From: Myxococcus guangdongensis
GTDB taxonomy: Bacteria; Myxococcota; Myxococcia; Myxococcales; Myxococcaceae
Assembly (NCBI RefSeq): GCF_024198255.1
Contig: NZ_JAJVKW010000006.1
Span: 434,001-498,000, forward strand
Direction of reading: 5' to 3'
DNA: 64,000 nt
Shown here: positions 27,761 through 37,057 of the stretch, one piece after another
Layout: the number at the start of each line of letters is the position of its first letter
Position numbering within the stretch: position 1 is the stretch's first letter
Translations under genes and position numbers: made by a program
Notes under the pieces: generated by a model
Database searches by the model: none
The model's input: the letters and a program-made list of their open reading frames with translations, nothing else
Told to the model about the DNA's origin: nothing

Positions 27761-29202
27761 GCGGATTCCACTGCCGGGGGGAGGGGGGCTTCCAGGGAAG
27801 GAGGGTGAAGGGTGGACCGCTGCTCGCGCGGGGTGATTCTGCCCGTGACGCCCTGGGGACGCACCACGCCGAAGAAGAAACCTTCCTCGAAGGGCTCCGT
27901 CGAGTCGACGAGGATGCGCGCACGGGCGCTCAAGGTGGCCAGCGCCGTGCGCAGGTACACCATGGCGAAGTCTCCGGCCACGCAGGCCCGGGGGCCCCGG
28001 CCGAAGGGGAAGAAGTGCCCGCTGCCGAGCGGGTCTCTCGCCGCGCCCCCGTTGAGCCAACGCTCCGGGTCGAACGTCTCGGGGCTCGTCCAGTGGCTCG
28101 GGTCGCGGTGCAGGTGCTGGTTGGACACCATGAGCGTGGTGCCTGGCGCCAGCGTGACGCCGGCCAACCGGGAGGGCGCGAGCGGCGAGCGGCGCATGAA
28201 GACGCGCACCGCGGGGAGGAGGCGCAGGGTCTCGTACGCCACGGCCTCGCCCCACGGGGCCTCGGCCACCAGCCGCGACAGGCTCAAGGGCCCTCGCGCC
28301 AGCGCGTCGGACTCCAGCGCCAGCCGTTCCAGGGTGGCGGGGTACTTGTTGAGTTGATGGAAGGCACCCACGAGCGTCGTGCTCGAGGAGAACACACCCC
28401 CGAAGAAGAACCCGCCGAGCAGGTGGGCGTGCACCTGGTCGTCGAGTCGGGGCATCTCCCGCAGGGTCCACGACATCAGGTCCACGGCGGTGGAGGAGCG
28501 CGCCTGGCGCGCCTCGTGAATCTTGCGGGCGAAGACGCCGTAGAAGCGCTCCTTCGCGGCCTCGAAGCCCTTGGGGGCGGACACGAACCGCAGCGGCAGC
28601 TTCGCCTGGATGCGCGCGTCCGCGCCCGCCGCCAGGAGCATGAAGTCGTCGTAGGACGACGCCGGGAGCTTCTCGCCCACCGTCACCACGCAGAACGCGT
28701 CGAACGTCATCTTGCGCAGCGTGGGCGTCAGGTCGACGGACGGGTGCGCGAACACGGCCTCCACGGACTCGAGCAGCGCCCGGCGCAGCGGCTCCACCTG
28801 GGCCGCCTGCCACGCGGGCGTCCAGGGCTGCGCCAGCGGGTCCATGGCGCGCTTGCGCGACCAGTCGTCCCCCTGCTCCGCGATGAAGGGCGTGTCGTCC
28901 GTGACGGAGTGGCGGATCTGCTCGCCGATGTTGCCCTTCTCGAACTCCAGCCGCCGCGTCTCCAGCACCTCGTGGATGACGTCCGCGTCGTTGAGCACGA
29001 GCGCGGGGGAGGGCCCCAGCCACGCCACCGTGACGGGGCCGTACTCCCGCGCGTAGCGGGCGCAGACGTCCCAGGGTTGGGTGCCGAGGAAGTCACCCAG
29101 GTTGCCCAGCAGGCCCGGCGTCGGCCCGGGCAGGCTCGCCAGGGGCGCGCGGCGGCCGCCGAAGAACAGGTTGAAGAGGCCTCGGGAGAGCAGGTTGGGC
29201 AC
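27757..29202 (-). CDS. cytochrome P450 with atypical I-helix
   Basis: A 481-residue protein starting at a GTG. Clear P450 marks are ETLR (324-327) and the haem loop FPFGRGPRACVAG with Cys407. The I-helix, normally A/G-G-x-D/E-T-T/S, reads GGVFSSSTT near 268-276, so the acid is replaced by Phe and the Thr by Ser, judging by spacing to ETLR. P450s that rearrange hydroperoxides instead of activating oxygen also relax this motif. It lies 15 bases downstream of a lipoxygenase gene and overlaps a desaturase gene. No signal peptide or clear membrane anchor is seen. Confidence 0.88.
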   Translation of the reverse strand: MPNLLSRGLFNLFFGGRRAPLASLPGPTPGLLGNLGDFLGTQPWDVCARYAREYGPVTVAWLGPSPALVLNDADVIHEVLETRRLEFEKGNIGEQIRHSVTDDTPFIAEQGDDWSRKRAMDPLAQPWTPAWQAAQVEPLRRALLESVEAVFAHPSVDLTPTLRKMTFDAFCVVTVGEKLPASSYDDFMLLAAGADARIQAKLPLRFVSAPKGFEAAKERFYGVFARKIHEARQARSSTAVDLMSWTLREMPRLDDQVHAHLLGGFFFGGVFSSSTTLVGAFHQLNKYPATLERLALESDALARGPLSLSRLVAEAPWGEAVAYETLRLLPAVRVFMRRSPLAPSRLAGVTLAPGTTLMVSNQHLHRDPSHWTSPETFDPERWLNGGAARDPLGSGHFFPFGRGPRACVAGDFAMVYLRTALATLSARARILVDSTEPFEEGFFFGVVRPQGVTGRITPREQRSTLHPPSLEAPLPPAVESA

Positions 29203-29217
29203 GCGCGTCTCCAGGGG

Positions 29218-31248
29218 TCAGACGGTGATGCCGCAGGGAATCCGGTCGGGGCTCAGCACGGTGTAGGGCACCTGGGCGCCCGCGTTGCGCGCCGCCACCT
29301 CGTCGCGCTGGGCGCGCAGCCGCTGCTCGAACCGCTCGCGCAGGGCCCGCGGCCCGGGCTCCTGGAAGTACTCCTCGCGCCAGCCGCCCTCGTTGAGCAG
29401 GTACTCCTCGTCGTCACCGAAGCTGGACAGCGCCCGGCCGATGGCGACCTGCCAGAGTGTCTGGGACTTGGAGGGAATCATCTCGGGGAGGTCCTCGGCG
29501 CAGAGCGTCCCCTTCCGCCGGGGCGGCTCCCTGCGCATGCACAGGGGCGCGTTGGGTACGAAGGCGTAGTGCTCGTATTGCAGGTAGTTCACCGCGGCGT
29601 GCTGCACGCTGACGGTGAAGACGACGGTGGTGAGGATGTCGACCAGGTCGTCGACACGCGACAGCTCCCGGCACGGCAGCTTGTCCACCGGCAGCCCGTG
29701 CTCGGTGAGGTCCTTCCACCAGTGCTGCATCTCGGTGTCGCCCTCGAGGTCGGCGTCGGTCGGGTAGAAGTACCGCAGGACCCCACCGACGTATTCCTCG
29801 AGAGCATCCCACAAGGGCAGCGCGTCGTCGCGGTAGGGGTAGTAGGGGAGCACCGCGGGGTCCAGCACGCCCCGCCGCTCGAAGTCCTGCCGGGGCTGGT
29901 TGTCCGTGAGCTTCCAGCGCTGGTAGCCCTTCTTGCCCAGCTGGAGGTGTCCCTTGTCGGGTCCACCCGTGGCGATGAAGTCGTCGAACACCCCGCCCGC
30001 GGCGAGCAGTCCCTTGCGCGCGCCCTCGTTGATGGCGAGCGTGTAACGGAAGTGCCGGCGCAGCAGCTTGTAGACGGGGTGCGGGTCCGGGAGGTTGCGC
30101 ATCGTCGCCATCACGAAGGGCTCCGCCACGAAGTGCGTGCGCAACGCGTGCGCCACCATCTGGTGCGTGTTGCCCTCGCTGCAGCGCAGGTAGATCTTCG
30201 CGGCGAGCCAGTCGTACGTGTCGTCGTTCGGCGTGAACACGGGGTCCTTCCCCGCGTCGCGTCCCAACTGGATGGCCAGGGGCCTGAGCTGGTTCAGTCC
30301 ATCCAGGTACAACAGGCAGCGCGCCGCGGGGGCCCACCGGCGCTCCTCGAGGCCGTCCTCGCCGACCTTCCGGTACATCGGGATGTCCTCGAGGATGCCG
30401 AAGTCGAGCAGGAAGATGCGCTTGGCATCCAGCGCCCGGGCCAGCGTGGTGTCGGGGGCCAGGATGCCCTTCACGTCCTCGTCCGTCAGCGGCATGCCCT
30501 GCGGCAGGCTGGGGATGAGGGTGATGTGGAGCGGGTTGATGCCCTGGACGGCCTGACGCGCGAACTCCAGGTCGTCCTGCCAGCGCGGCGCGAGCCTGGG
30601 CACCTCCAGGCCCTTGAAGAAGTCGAAGATGTCCACCAGCCCGTTCCACGCCTTGGACAGCAGGGGCAGGTGCAGCTTGATGGACGCCAGCGTCTTGGCG
30701 ATGACCACCTCGTAGCTGCCCTCCGTCAGCCCCCGGTACAGCTCGTCCTTCGGCAACGGCCGCGCCTCGCTGAGGTCGAGCGCGCCCGGGAGCCCCTCGG
30801 TCGCCTCCGCCGGACGCCACGGGTACATGCGCCGTCGCGCCTCCAGCAGCTCGCGTCTCGCTGTGCTCTCCCGCTCACAGCCCGCATGCCGCGCGAGCTT
30901 CGCGGTGCCCTCGAGCACGTCCACCGTGGCGCCGCCCCGCACCCAGCGGAAGAGCGGGAAGCTCCACTGCTTCTCCCCGGCCGTCACCCACGCCTGGTCC
31001 AGGAGCCAGTCCGCCGCCACGCCGCCCGTGTTGCCGAACCGCAGGAGCAAGAGCTCCCCCACGTCGTCCGCCGACTGCACGGGATAGACCTCGTCCGAGC
31101 CCGCCTCGAAGTCGTTGTGGAAGGGCTTGTCCAGCAGGTGCGGGCCGCTCTCGCCTCGCGTGCCCACCAGGACGACGGAGATGTTCGCATCCGTTCCCGC
31201 ACCGAGCTTCGCGCTCGTGCGAATCCTGAGCTTGTACTCGACAGTCAT
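29218..31248 (-). CDS. lipoxygenase with N-terminal PLAT-like domain
   Basis: At 676 residues it matches animal-type lipoxygenases. Residues 1-115 form a PLAT/LH2-like beta-barrel. Iron ligands are visible as H362 and H367 (HQMVAH), H550 and N554 (HAAVN), and the C-terminal carboxylate, which belongs to Val676 instead of the usual Ile. The stereo-control position in INEGAR is Ala410, which in known enzymes goes with S products. It should convert polyunsaturated fatty acids to hydroperoxides. It heads an operon with a P450 and a desaturase; a GAGGA Shine-Dalgarno precedes the ATG. Confidence 0.92.
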   Translation of the reverse strand: MTVEYKLRIRTSAKLGAGTDANISVVLVGTRGESGPHLLDKPFHNDFEAGSDEVYPVQSADDVGELLLLRFGNTGGVAADWLLDQAWVTAGEKQWSFPLFRWVRGGATVDVLEGTAKLARHAGCERESTARRELLEARRRMYPWRPAEATEGLPGALDLSEARPLPKDELYRGLTEGSYEVVIAKTLASIKLHLPLLSKAWNGLVDIFDFFKGLEVPRLAPRWQDDLEFARQAVQGINPLHITLIPSLPQGMPLTDEDVKGILAPDTTLARALDAKRIFLLDFGILEDIPMYRKVGEDGLEERRWAPAARCLLYLDGLNQLRPLAIQLGRDAGKDPVFTPNDDTYDWLAAKIYLRCSEGNTHQMVAHALRTHFVAEPFVMATMRNLPDPHPVYKLLRRHFRYTLAINEGARKGLLAAGGVFDDFIATGGPDKGHLQLGKKGYQRWKLTDNQPRQDFERRGVLDPAVLPYYPYRDDALPLWDALEEYVGGVLRYFYPTDADLEGDTEMQHWWKDLTEHGLPVDKLPCRELSRVDDLVDILTTVVFTVSVQHAAVNYLQYEHYAFVPNAPLCMRREPPRRKGTLCAEDLPEMIPSKSQTLWQVAIGRALSSFGDDEEYLLNEGGWREEYFQEPGPRALRERFEQRLRAQRDEVAARNAGAQVPYTVLSPDRIPCGITV

Positions 31249-31372
31249 GAAATCCTCTATGGAGCCGCCAGGACCGTAGGCCGTGGAAAGCTAGAGCTCA
31301 AGCGGTGGTACCCTCCCTGGAGAAGGAAACCGGCGTCGCGCACCACACGGATGCCTGGGTTTTCCGGCGAGC

Positions 31373-33520
31373 GTGAGTGCGAGCGACCCCGGGAGGGGTT
31401 TGGCTGATGACAGACGTGTGGCCGGATGGGCCCGCGACATGGGGACGGGGATGATGTTCGCGGCACTGCGCCGATGGATGGGTTCTCTCGGGTTCAAAGG
31501 ACGCGAGAGCGCAAGCAACGAGGTGCTCGACGCACAGGAGTTGTCCCGGTGGTACGCGGGGCTGGCGCTCGAGGAGCGTCTGGCCATCAGCCGGGAGCTG
31601 GGGCCGCGCGTGCGCGCGAGGCGTCCGCAAAGGGATTCGGCCACGCTGCCAGCGGTGGCGGTGGGACGTCTGGTCTTCGAGCAGGAGGGGCCCGGTGGCC
31701 CCAGGGCCTTGCACCACATCAAGGTGGAGTTGTGGGACCGGGACTTCGGCTCGCCGGATGACTTCCTGGGCGAGGGCTTCACGGACCCGGAGGGGTATTT
31801 CCGTGTGCGTTATGACCCGGCCGACGCGGGCGAAGGCGACCTGCCGGACCTGGAGGTGCGCTTCTTCGAGCCCCAGCACAGCTTCCGTCCGGACGGCCAG
31901 GTGGTGGAGACGTGGCGGCGCATCGGCTCGGAGAAGGGGCCGGATGACCATGGCGGGCTCCACCACGACTTCGGCACGCTGAAGCTGCCGTACTGGGAAT
32001 ACGACACCTCCACGCCGCTGGCGCGCCTGCTCGTCACGGAGGAGGGCACGCCTCCCACGGCGTACGCGCCGGGCCGCGCGCTGGCGATGTTGAAGGCGGT
32101 GGCGCCCATCGAGCTCGTCAAGCGGCGCCACCTGTTGCAGGGGAAGCTGGGACAGGCGCCGGGGTTGGACAGGATTCAGGCGGACTACCCGGAGGCGATG
32201 ACGGTGCGGATGGAGCGCGAGTCACCGGGCTCCACGCGCACGGATGCCTTCTTCGGTGAGCGATTGCTCAACGGCATGTTCTCCACGCTCATGGATGGAG
32301 ACCCGGAGGCGCCGGGGGACACGGCGGCCTTCCGGCTGTACTTCCCATGGAATGCGTACGAGCAGGATGGCGACCACTGTCTGCCGGACGTGGATGTGCG
32401 TCTGCGATTGACGGAGGGGCGGCTCCTGCCCACGCGCATCATCCTGGGCCTGCGCGAGCCGGGCGTGAAGCAGGCCGGAGCGCCGGTGACGCGTCGGAGC
32501 TACACGCCCGCGGATGGCCAGGGCTGGGAGGCCGCCAAGCGGATGGCGCGGGTGAGCGCGACGCTGGAGACGGAGCTGGGCAACCACCTGGGCCAGTGCC
32601 ACTTCAACGTGGAGCAGTACGCCATCGCCGCGCATCGCAACCTGCGGCGCAGTCCGTTGCGCTGGCTCTTGATGCCGCACCTGCGCGAGGTGGTGCTCAT
32701 CAACCACTCCGCCAGCGGCTTCCTCGTGGGGCCCCGGGGCTACATCACCCGCGCCAGCGCGCTCACCGAGCGGAGCGTGGAGGCGCGGCTGCTCCACCTG
32801 ATGGGCAGCTATGACTGGAAGGGCTTCACGCCCGCGCCGCCCATCTGCGAGTCGCACCGCTACGCCCGCGCGGCGAACCTGTTCTGGCGCTTGTTGGGCG
32901 AGCACGTGAGCACGTTCTTCGCGGAGCACGCCCAGGCGCTCGCGGCCGAGTGGCTCGAGGTGCGGCGCTTCTCGGACGACCTGGTGGCGCACGCGGCCCC
33001 CGCCTTCGTGTGCCGCTATCTGCGCGCGATGGTGCCGGGCAAGCCCGCACCGTGGTTCGTGCGCTCCGAGCGCATGGACCTGGACGCGAAGGTCTCCCAG
33101 TCCGCGGCGAAGGCGGTCAGCCCGGTGACGTGCGCGGACACGCCCCAACCCGGGGAGTGGGAGGCGCTCCAGCAGCTGTGCCGCTACGTCATCTTCTTCG
33201 CGACCTTCCGCCACGCGTGGGCCAACAACCTGCAGTGGGACGACGCGGGCGAGGTGCTCTACGCGTGCCTGGGGCTGCGCTGGGGCAAGGACGGCGCGCT
33301 GTCGACGGAGGCGGACCATGACGTGGCGCCGCCTCCGGAGGAGGCCACGGAGATGCTGTGGATTTCGTGGATGTTGTCCAGGACGAGCTACGGCTACCTG
33401 CTGGCGAACGAGGAGGCGGACGTGCACCCGCGCTTCGTGGAGCTGTTGCGCGCGCACGCCGCCGAGTTCGCCGCGCTGGGCCTGGACATCCGCACCGTCA
33501 GCTCCCGCATCAACATCTGA
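31373..33520 (+). CDS. second, divergent lipoxygenase with transthyretin-like N-terminal domain
   Basis: A 715-residue protein from a GTG; starts at 31439 or 31451 are possible. Its lipoxygenase core is recognised by H405 and H410 (HLGQCH), H614 and N618 (HAWAN), and C-terminal Ile715, the complete iron-ligand set. The first lipoxygenase shares little sequence with it. Instead of PLAT, residues 95-205 look like a transthyretin-like beta domain (HHIKVELWDRDFG, LGEGFTDPEGYFRVRYD). It is divergent from the first lipoxygenase with 124 bases between starts. A related family in plants and cyanobacteria-like groups is possible, but the substrate is unknown. Confidence 0.85.
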   Translation: MSASDPGRGLADDRRVAGWARDMGTGMMFAALRRWMGSLGFKGRESASNEVLDAQELSRWYAGLALEERLAISRELGPRVRARRPQRDSATLPAVAVGRLVFEQEGPGGPRALHHIKVELWDRDFGSPDDFLGEGFTDPEGYFRVRYDPADAGEGDLPDLEVRFFEPQHSFRPDGQVVETWRRIGSEKGPDDHGGLHHDFGTLKLPYWEYDTSTPLARLLVTEEGTPPTAYAPGRALAMLKAVAPIELVKRRHLLQGKLGQAPGLDRIQADYPEAMTVRMERESPGSTRTDAFFGERLLNGMFSTLMDGDPEAPGDTAAFRLYFPWNAYEQDGDHCLPDVDVRLRLTEGRLLPTRIILGLREPGVKQAGAPVTRRSYTPADGQGWEAAKRMARVSATLETELGNHLGQCHFNVEQYAIAAHRNLRRSPLRWLLMPHLREVVLINHSASGFLVGPRGYITRASALTERSVEARLLHLMGSYDWKGFTPAPPICESHRYARAANLFWRLLGEHVSTFFAEHAQALAAEWLEVRRFSDDLVAHAAPAFVCRYLRAMVPGKPAPWFVRSERMDLDAKVSQSAAKAVSPVTCADTPQPGEWEALQQLCRYVIFFATFRHAWANNLQWDDAGEVLYACLGLRWGKDGALSTEADHDVAPPPEEATEMLWISWMLSRTSYGYLLANEEADVHPRFVELLRAHAAEFAALGLDIRTVSSRINI

Positions 33521-33621
33521 GCGGGCAGGTGGCGTCCACGGCCGTCCTCCAGGTGGTGTAGGGTTCCTGGTCGCCGAGGCCGACAGTCCCGCCTCGATGG
33601 ATTCCGTGAGGAGGAGACGCC

Positions 33622-33996
33622 ATGTCCGCCGATGCGCCGAAGAAGCAAGCCCCCGAGACCGTCGTGGACCGGCTCAAGCGAGTGGAGTCCGTCCTGCCTC
33701 CCGAAGGGCAGGCGTACCATGTCCTCGAGGCGCAGAATGAAGCGGGGGAGCGCGCCGGGCTGTGGATGACCGGGCCCAAGGGCGGCATCCCCGTGTTCCA
33801 GACGCGGGAGACGGCGACCGAGGCGCTCCGGTTCGTCCCCTCGCCGCAGGCGCTCGGGTATGCCGAGTCCGCCGTGCGCTGGGCCGTGCACTCGCTGTCG
33901 TCCGACGAGTTCCGCAACCTGTTCCTCAACCCGGGCCTGACGCTCTTCGTCGTCCACTCGATGAACGACTCCGGCATCGAAGCCCAGCCGCTGTGA
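33622..33996 (+). CDS. small protein of unknown function
   Basis: A 124-residue soluble protein starting MSADAPKKQAPETVVDRL with a strong GGAGGAG ribosome site. Nothing in it suggests a known family: it looks like a compact alpha/beta protein with no membrane segment or cysteine cluster. It ends one base before the converging cyclase gene. It may belong with the lipoxygenase upstream, since both are on the plus strand about 100 bases apart. Confidence 0.65.
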   Translation: MSADAPKKQAPETVVDRLKRVESVLPPEGQAYHVLEAQNEAGERAGLWMTGPKGGIPVFQTRETATEALRFVPSPQALGYAESAVRWAVHSLSSDEFRNLFLNPGLTLFVVHSMNDSGIEAQPL

Positions 33997-33997
33997 G

Positions 33998-35968
33998 CTA
34001 GGGCGTCAGGGCCCCCGTCTCCAGGGGCGGCAGCGTGAGCACCTGGATGGGTGGGAAGGCGCGGCGCTGCGTCCGCGCCGCGAGCGACAGGGCCCACAGC
34101 GGGAAGGTGCGCAGGTAGGTGTCGTAGTGGATGCCGCCGGTGCGGTTGTAGATGCCCGCCATCGGCTCCGGAGGCCAGCGGCCATCGGCGCCCTGTCGTC
34201 CGCGCAGCCACGCCACGCCCCGGCGGGCGGCCCTCGAATCGGCCTCGCCGCAGGCGAAGAGCGTCAGCAGCGCCCACGACGTCGTCACCGCGTGTCCGGT
34301 GGGGCCGTCCACCCAGCGCCGCTCGCGGCAGCTTTGAATCGTCTCACTCCAGGAGCCGTCCTCGCGCTGGTGCTCCTCGAGGAAGCGCACGGCCCGGCGC
34401 AGCGCCGGGTCCTCCGGCGTGACTCCGCCGGCCACCAGGCCCGACACGGCGAACCACGTGCCGTAGCTGAAGCACACGCCCCACGAGCCCTCCCAGCTCC
34501 CGTCCTCGCGCTGCGTGCGCCGCAGGTACGCCAGGCCCCGGGTGATGGCGGGGACCACCGGGGCCCCGGGCTGTGCCTTCCTCCAGGCGATGAGGGCCTG
34601 GACGCAGGCGGAGGTGCACTCGACGTAGCTGATGTCCACCATCGTGTTGGCGAACACGTCGGAGGCATTGAGGCGCTCGAGCCAGCGCGGTGCCCGCGTC
34701 GGCTCATAGGTGGCCCAGCCTCCGTCCCGGTTCTGCATCGAGAGGATGAACTCCACGGCCTGGGCCAGTCGCTCGCGCGGCACGTGGTTGAGCCCCAGCG
34801 GCTCCAGCAGCAGACACGCCTTCACGGCCTCCGCGGTGCAGTCGCTGATGGGCCAGCCGTGCTCGCGGGTACTGAAAGGCCAGGCGCCCCGGCTCGGGTG
34901 GCGATGGAAGCGCTCGGGCCGGGGAGAGTCCTCCAGCAACTGCTGCGACGCCACGAAGCGGCTCGCGCGCGCGAGCGTGTCCCGGACAGGGTCCGCGCCG
35001 GAGGCCACCAGCGCCTGGATGGCGAACGCGGTGTCCCAGAGCTGGGAGGAGTTGTAGCCGTTGAACGTCACGCCCTCGGGAGTGCGCTGCAGATAGTCCG
35101 GCAGCCGCTCCAGATGGGCGCGGACCTCGGGACCGTCGGGCCGCGCCAGATGCCAGACCACGGCGTCGAGCACCTTGTTGATGGGACCGAGGCAGATGAA
35201 ATGCGTGGCCTCGTCCTCTCCGCGAATCTGCTCGAGCGATTCCTCCAATGCACGGGCCCGCAGGCGCTTGGAGTGCAGTCGCTCGTAGAGTCCCAGCACC
35301 CGGCTCGCCGCGCGCAGCCAGACACTCCGCGGGGTGTACGCATCGGTGTCGGCCACCCGCTGGCGCGCCGCCTTCCAGTCCACCGACGCATAGGGCTCGG
35401 GATACAGCTCGCGCCTCAGCGCGGTCAGCAGGGGCGTCTGGGGCACGCGTGCCTTGCGTCCATAGAGCCAGCCCATGGGCAGGTACACCATGCGGCAGTG
35501 GCACCACATCCTGGATGGATGGAACGGCAGCGCCTTCGGCAGCAGCCACAGCTCCGGTGGGGTCGGGGTGAGCCCCTCGTACTCGTAGAGGCCCAGCAGC
35601 GCGAGGATGGCCTTGCCCCAGGAGCCGCTGCCCAGCGGTCCGCCCCGGGGCAGGAACCAGGCCCGCGCGCGGACGAGGCCCGGGTCGTGCGCCTCGACTC
35701 CGAGCAGTCGCTGCGCCACGTAGTTGAGCACCGTCGTGAAGACGCTGCTCGGTGACTCGGGCGAGAGCCCCCAGCCACCGTCCTCGTTCTGATGGGCTCG
35801 CAGATAGGAGAGCAGCCCGTCCCGCACGGGCGCGTCCGGGGCCCGCTCCAGCACATACAGCCCGATGACATACAGCGGGGGCCCGAAGAGCGGGCCGCTG
35901 TAGTCGCCCTTCCAGGAGCCATCCGCCTCCTGGGTCCGCATCAGCACCTCACGAGCCTGTCCTGTCAT
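33998..35968 (-). CDS. oxidosqualene cyclase, cycloartenol-synthase type
   Basis: About 656 residues, starting at the ATG that overlaps the squalene-synthase stop. The catalytic motif is DCTAE (376-380), as in oxidosqualene cyclases, not the DXDD of squalene-hopene cyclases. Repeated QxxxGxW motifs (for example QEADGSW, QREDGSW) are present. Three positions known to separate cycloartenol from lanosterol synthases read Tyr305 (GYNSSQLWDT), His370 and Ile374 (HGWPISDC), all matching the plant cycloartenol synthase. The enzyme should cyclise 2,3-oxidosqualene. The squalene synthase and monooxygenase sit beside it. Confidence 0.92.
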   Translation of the reverse strand: MTGQAREVLMRTQEADGSWKGDYSGPLFGPPLYVIGLYVLERAPDAPVRDGLLSYLRAHQNEDGGWGLSPESPSSVFTTVLNYVAQRLLGVEAHDPGLVRARAWFLPRGGPLGSGSWGKAILALLGLYEYEGLTPTPPELWLLPKALPFHPSRMWCHCRMVYLPMGWLYGRKARVPQTPLLTALRRELYPEPYASVDWKAARQRVADTDAYTPRSVWLRAASRVLGLYERLHSKRLRARALEESLEQIRGEDEATHFICLGPINKVLDAVVWHLARPDGPEVRAHLERLPDYLQRTPEGVTFNGYNSSQLWDTAFAIQALVASGADPVRDTLARASRFVASQQLLEDSPRPERFHRHPSRGAWPFSTREHGWPISDCTAEAVKACLLLEPLGLNHVPRERLAQAVEFILSMQNRDGGWATYEPTRAPRWLERLNASDVFANTMVDISYVECTSACVQALIAWRKAQPGAPVVPAITRGLAYLRRTQREDGSWEGSWGVCFSYGTWFAVSGLVAGGVTPEDPALRRAVRFLEEHQREDGSWSETIQSCRERRWVDGPTGHAVTTSWALLTLFACGEADSRAARRGVAWLRGRQGADGRWPPEPMAGIYNRTGGIHYDTYLRTFPLWALSLAARTQRRAFPPIQVLTLPPLETGALTP

Positions 35969-37011
35969 CTCCTCGCCTCCACCTCCGAGGGCTCGCGCGA
36001 GCACTCCGCGAAGAGCGCCCGCAGCGCCGCGTCCGAGGCCACCCGCTCCTGTGTGAGCCGCATGAGCCGCATCACCTCCTCGCGGCCGAGCTTCACGGGC
36101 GCGGGGTCGAACACCGCGGGGTTCCCGTCCACGAGCTGGAGCGTCTTCACCGCGAAGAACAGGGGGTAGAGACAGAACAGCCGGATGCCGGGCTCATCGG
36201 TGGGAATCGTCAGCGTGTAGTCGAGCGCCTCGTCCAGCGCGCGCCGCGCCACCACCACCAGCTCCGAGTGCAGCGCCATGGCCCTCTCGCGGTGGCTGGG
36301 GAGCGCCAGCGTCGCGTGCTCCAGGCCATGCAGCGCCATCCGGTCCAGCGGCATCCAGCAGCGTCCCTGGTCCAGGTCCTCGCGCACGTCCTTGAGGATG
36401 TTGGTGAGCTGCAGGGCCTCGCCGAAGACGATGGACCGGGTCCGCAGCCGTGCGCGCCGGGCCTCGTCGATGGAGGGGCTGTGCGCGATGAAGAGCTCCG
36501 TCAGCATCTCGCCGACCACGCCCGCCACGAAGTAGCAGTAGGCGAGCATCGTCTGGAGGTCGGGCAGCCCCAGGACAGGTCGGTCATCGCGGTGCCTTCG
36601 CTGAATCTGGTTCATCCCACCGGCCATGATGCGCACGCAGCGAGCGATGGGGGGATGGGCCCAGGAGGGGAGCGAGGCCAGGGTCCTCAGCACCGTGACC
36701 GTCCCCGCGACCAGCTCCACCTCCGCTTCGGGCGCGCCGGCCCGGAACTCGCTTCCCGCCAGGCGGACGAAGTCCCGGGCGCGAGCCTCCCAGCCTGGCT
36801 TCAGCCTCACCAGCTCCGCCAGCGCGCCGAACAGCTCCGCTTGTCGGGCCGGGTGGAGTTCGTCCTCCAGCGTGTCCGAGATGCGGGTGACCAGGTAGGC
36901 CACCGTGACGACCAGGTCCAGGGGGGCGGGCAACAAGGGGATGTTCAGCGCGAACGTCCGGGAGACCCGGGGGAGCATCGCTCGGCAGAACGACTCGTCA
37001 TGGGCGACCAT
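35965..37011 (-). CDS. squalene synthase
   Basis: The ATG with GGAGG just upstream gives 348 residues. Signature parts are RTFALNIPLLP, the first Asp-rich motif DTLED (46-50), YCYFVAGVVGEMLTELF (158-174), and the second motif QLTNILKDVREDLDQGRCW (201-219). These fit a head-to-head condensing squalene synthase of the eukaryote-like type that makes squalene directly from farnesyl diphosphate. It is translationally coupled to the cyclase and divergent from the monooxygenase. Confidence 0.9.
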   Translation of the reverse strand: MVAHDESFCRAMLPRVSRTFALNIPLLPAPLDLVVTVAYLVTRISDTLEDELHPARQAELFGALAELVRLKPGWEARARDFVRLAGSEFRAGAPEAEVELVAGTVTVLRTLASLPSWAHPPIARCVRIMAGGMNQIQRRHRDDRPVLGLPDLQTMLAYCYFVAGVVGEMLTELFIAHSPSIDEARRARLRTRSIVFGEALQLTNILKDVREDLDQGRCWMPLDRMALHGLEHATLALPSHRERAMALHSELVVVARRALDEALDYTLTIPTDEPGIRLFCLYPLFFAVKTLQLVDGNPAVFDPAPVKLGREEVMRLMRLTQERVASDAALRALFAECSREPSEVEARR

Positions 37012-37057
37012 GGTTCCTCCGCTGCATCGGACCCGGGTCATGCGCAGTTGTTGCGTC

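Noticed and set aside
27805..31407. 1200-codon plus-strand open frame over the P450 and lipoxygenase genes
   Set aside because: It mirrors two strongly supported minus-strand enzymes; the translated product is repetitive and Gly/Arg/Val/His-rich, as expected for antisense of high-GC coding DNA.
33998..35968. Squalene-hopene cyclase
   Set aside because: The catalytic motif is DCTAE, not DXDD, and squalene monooxygenase is adjacent, so oxidosqualene is the likelier substrate.
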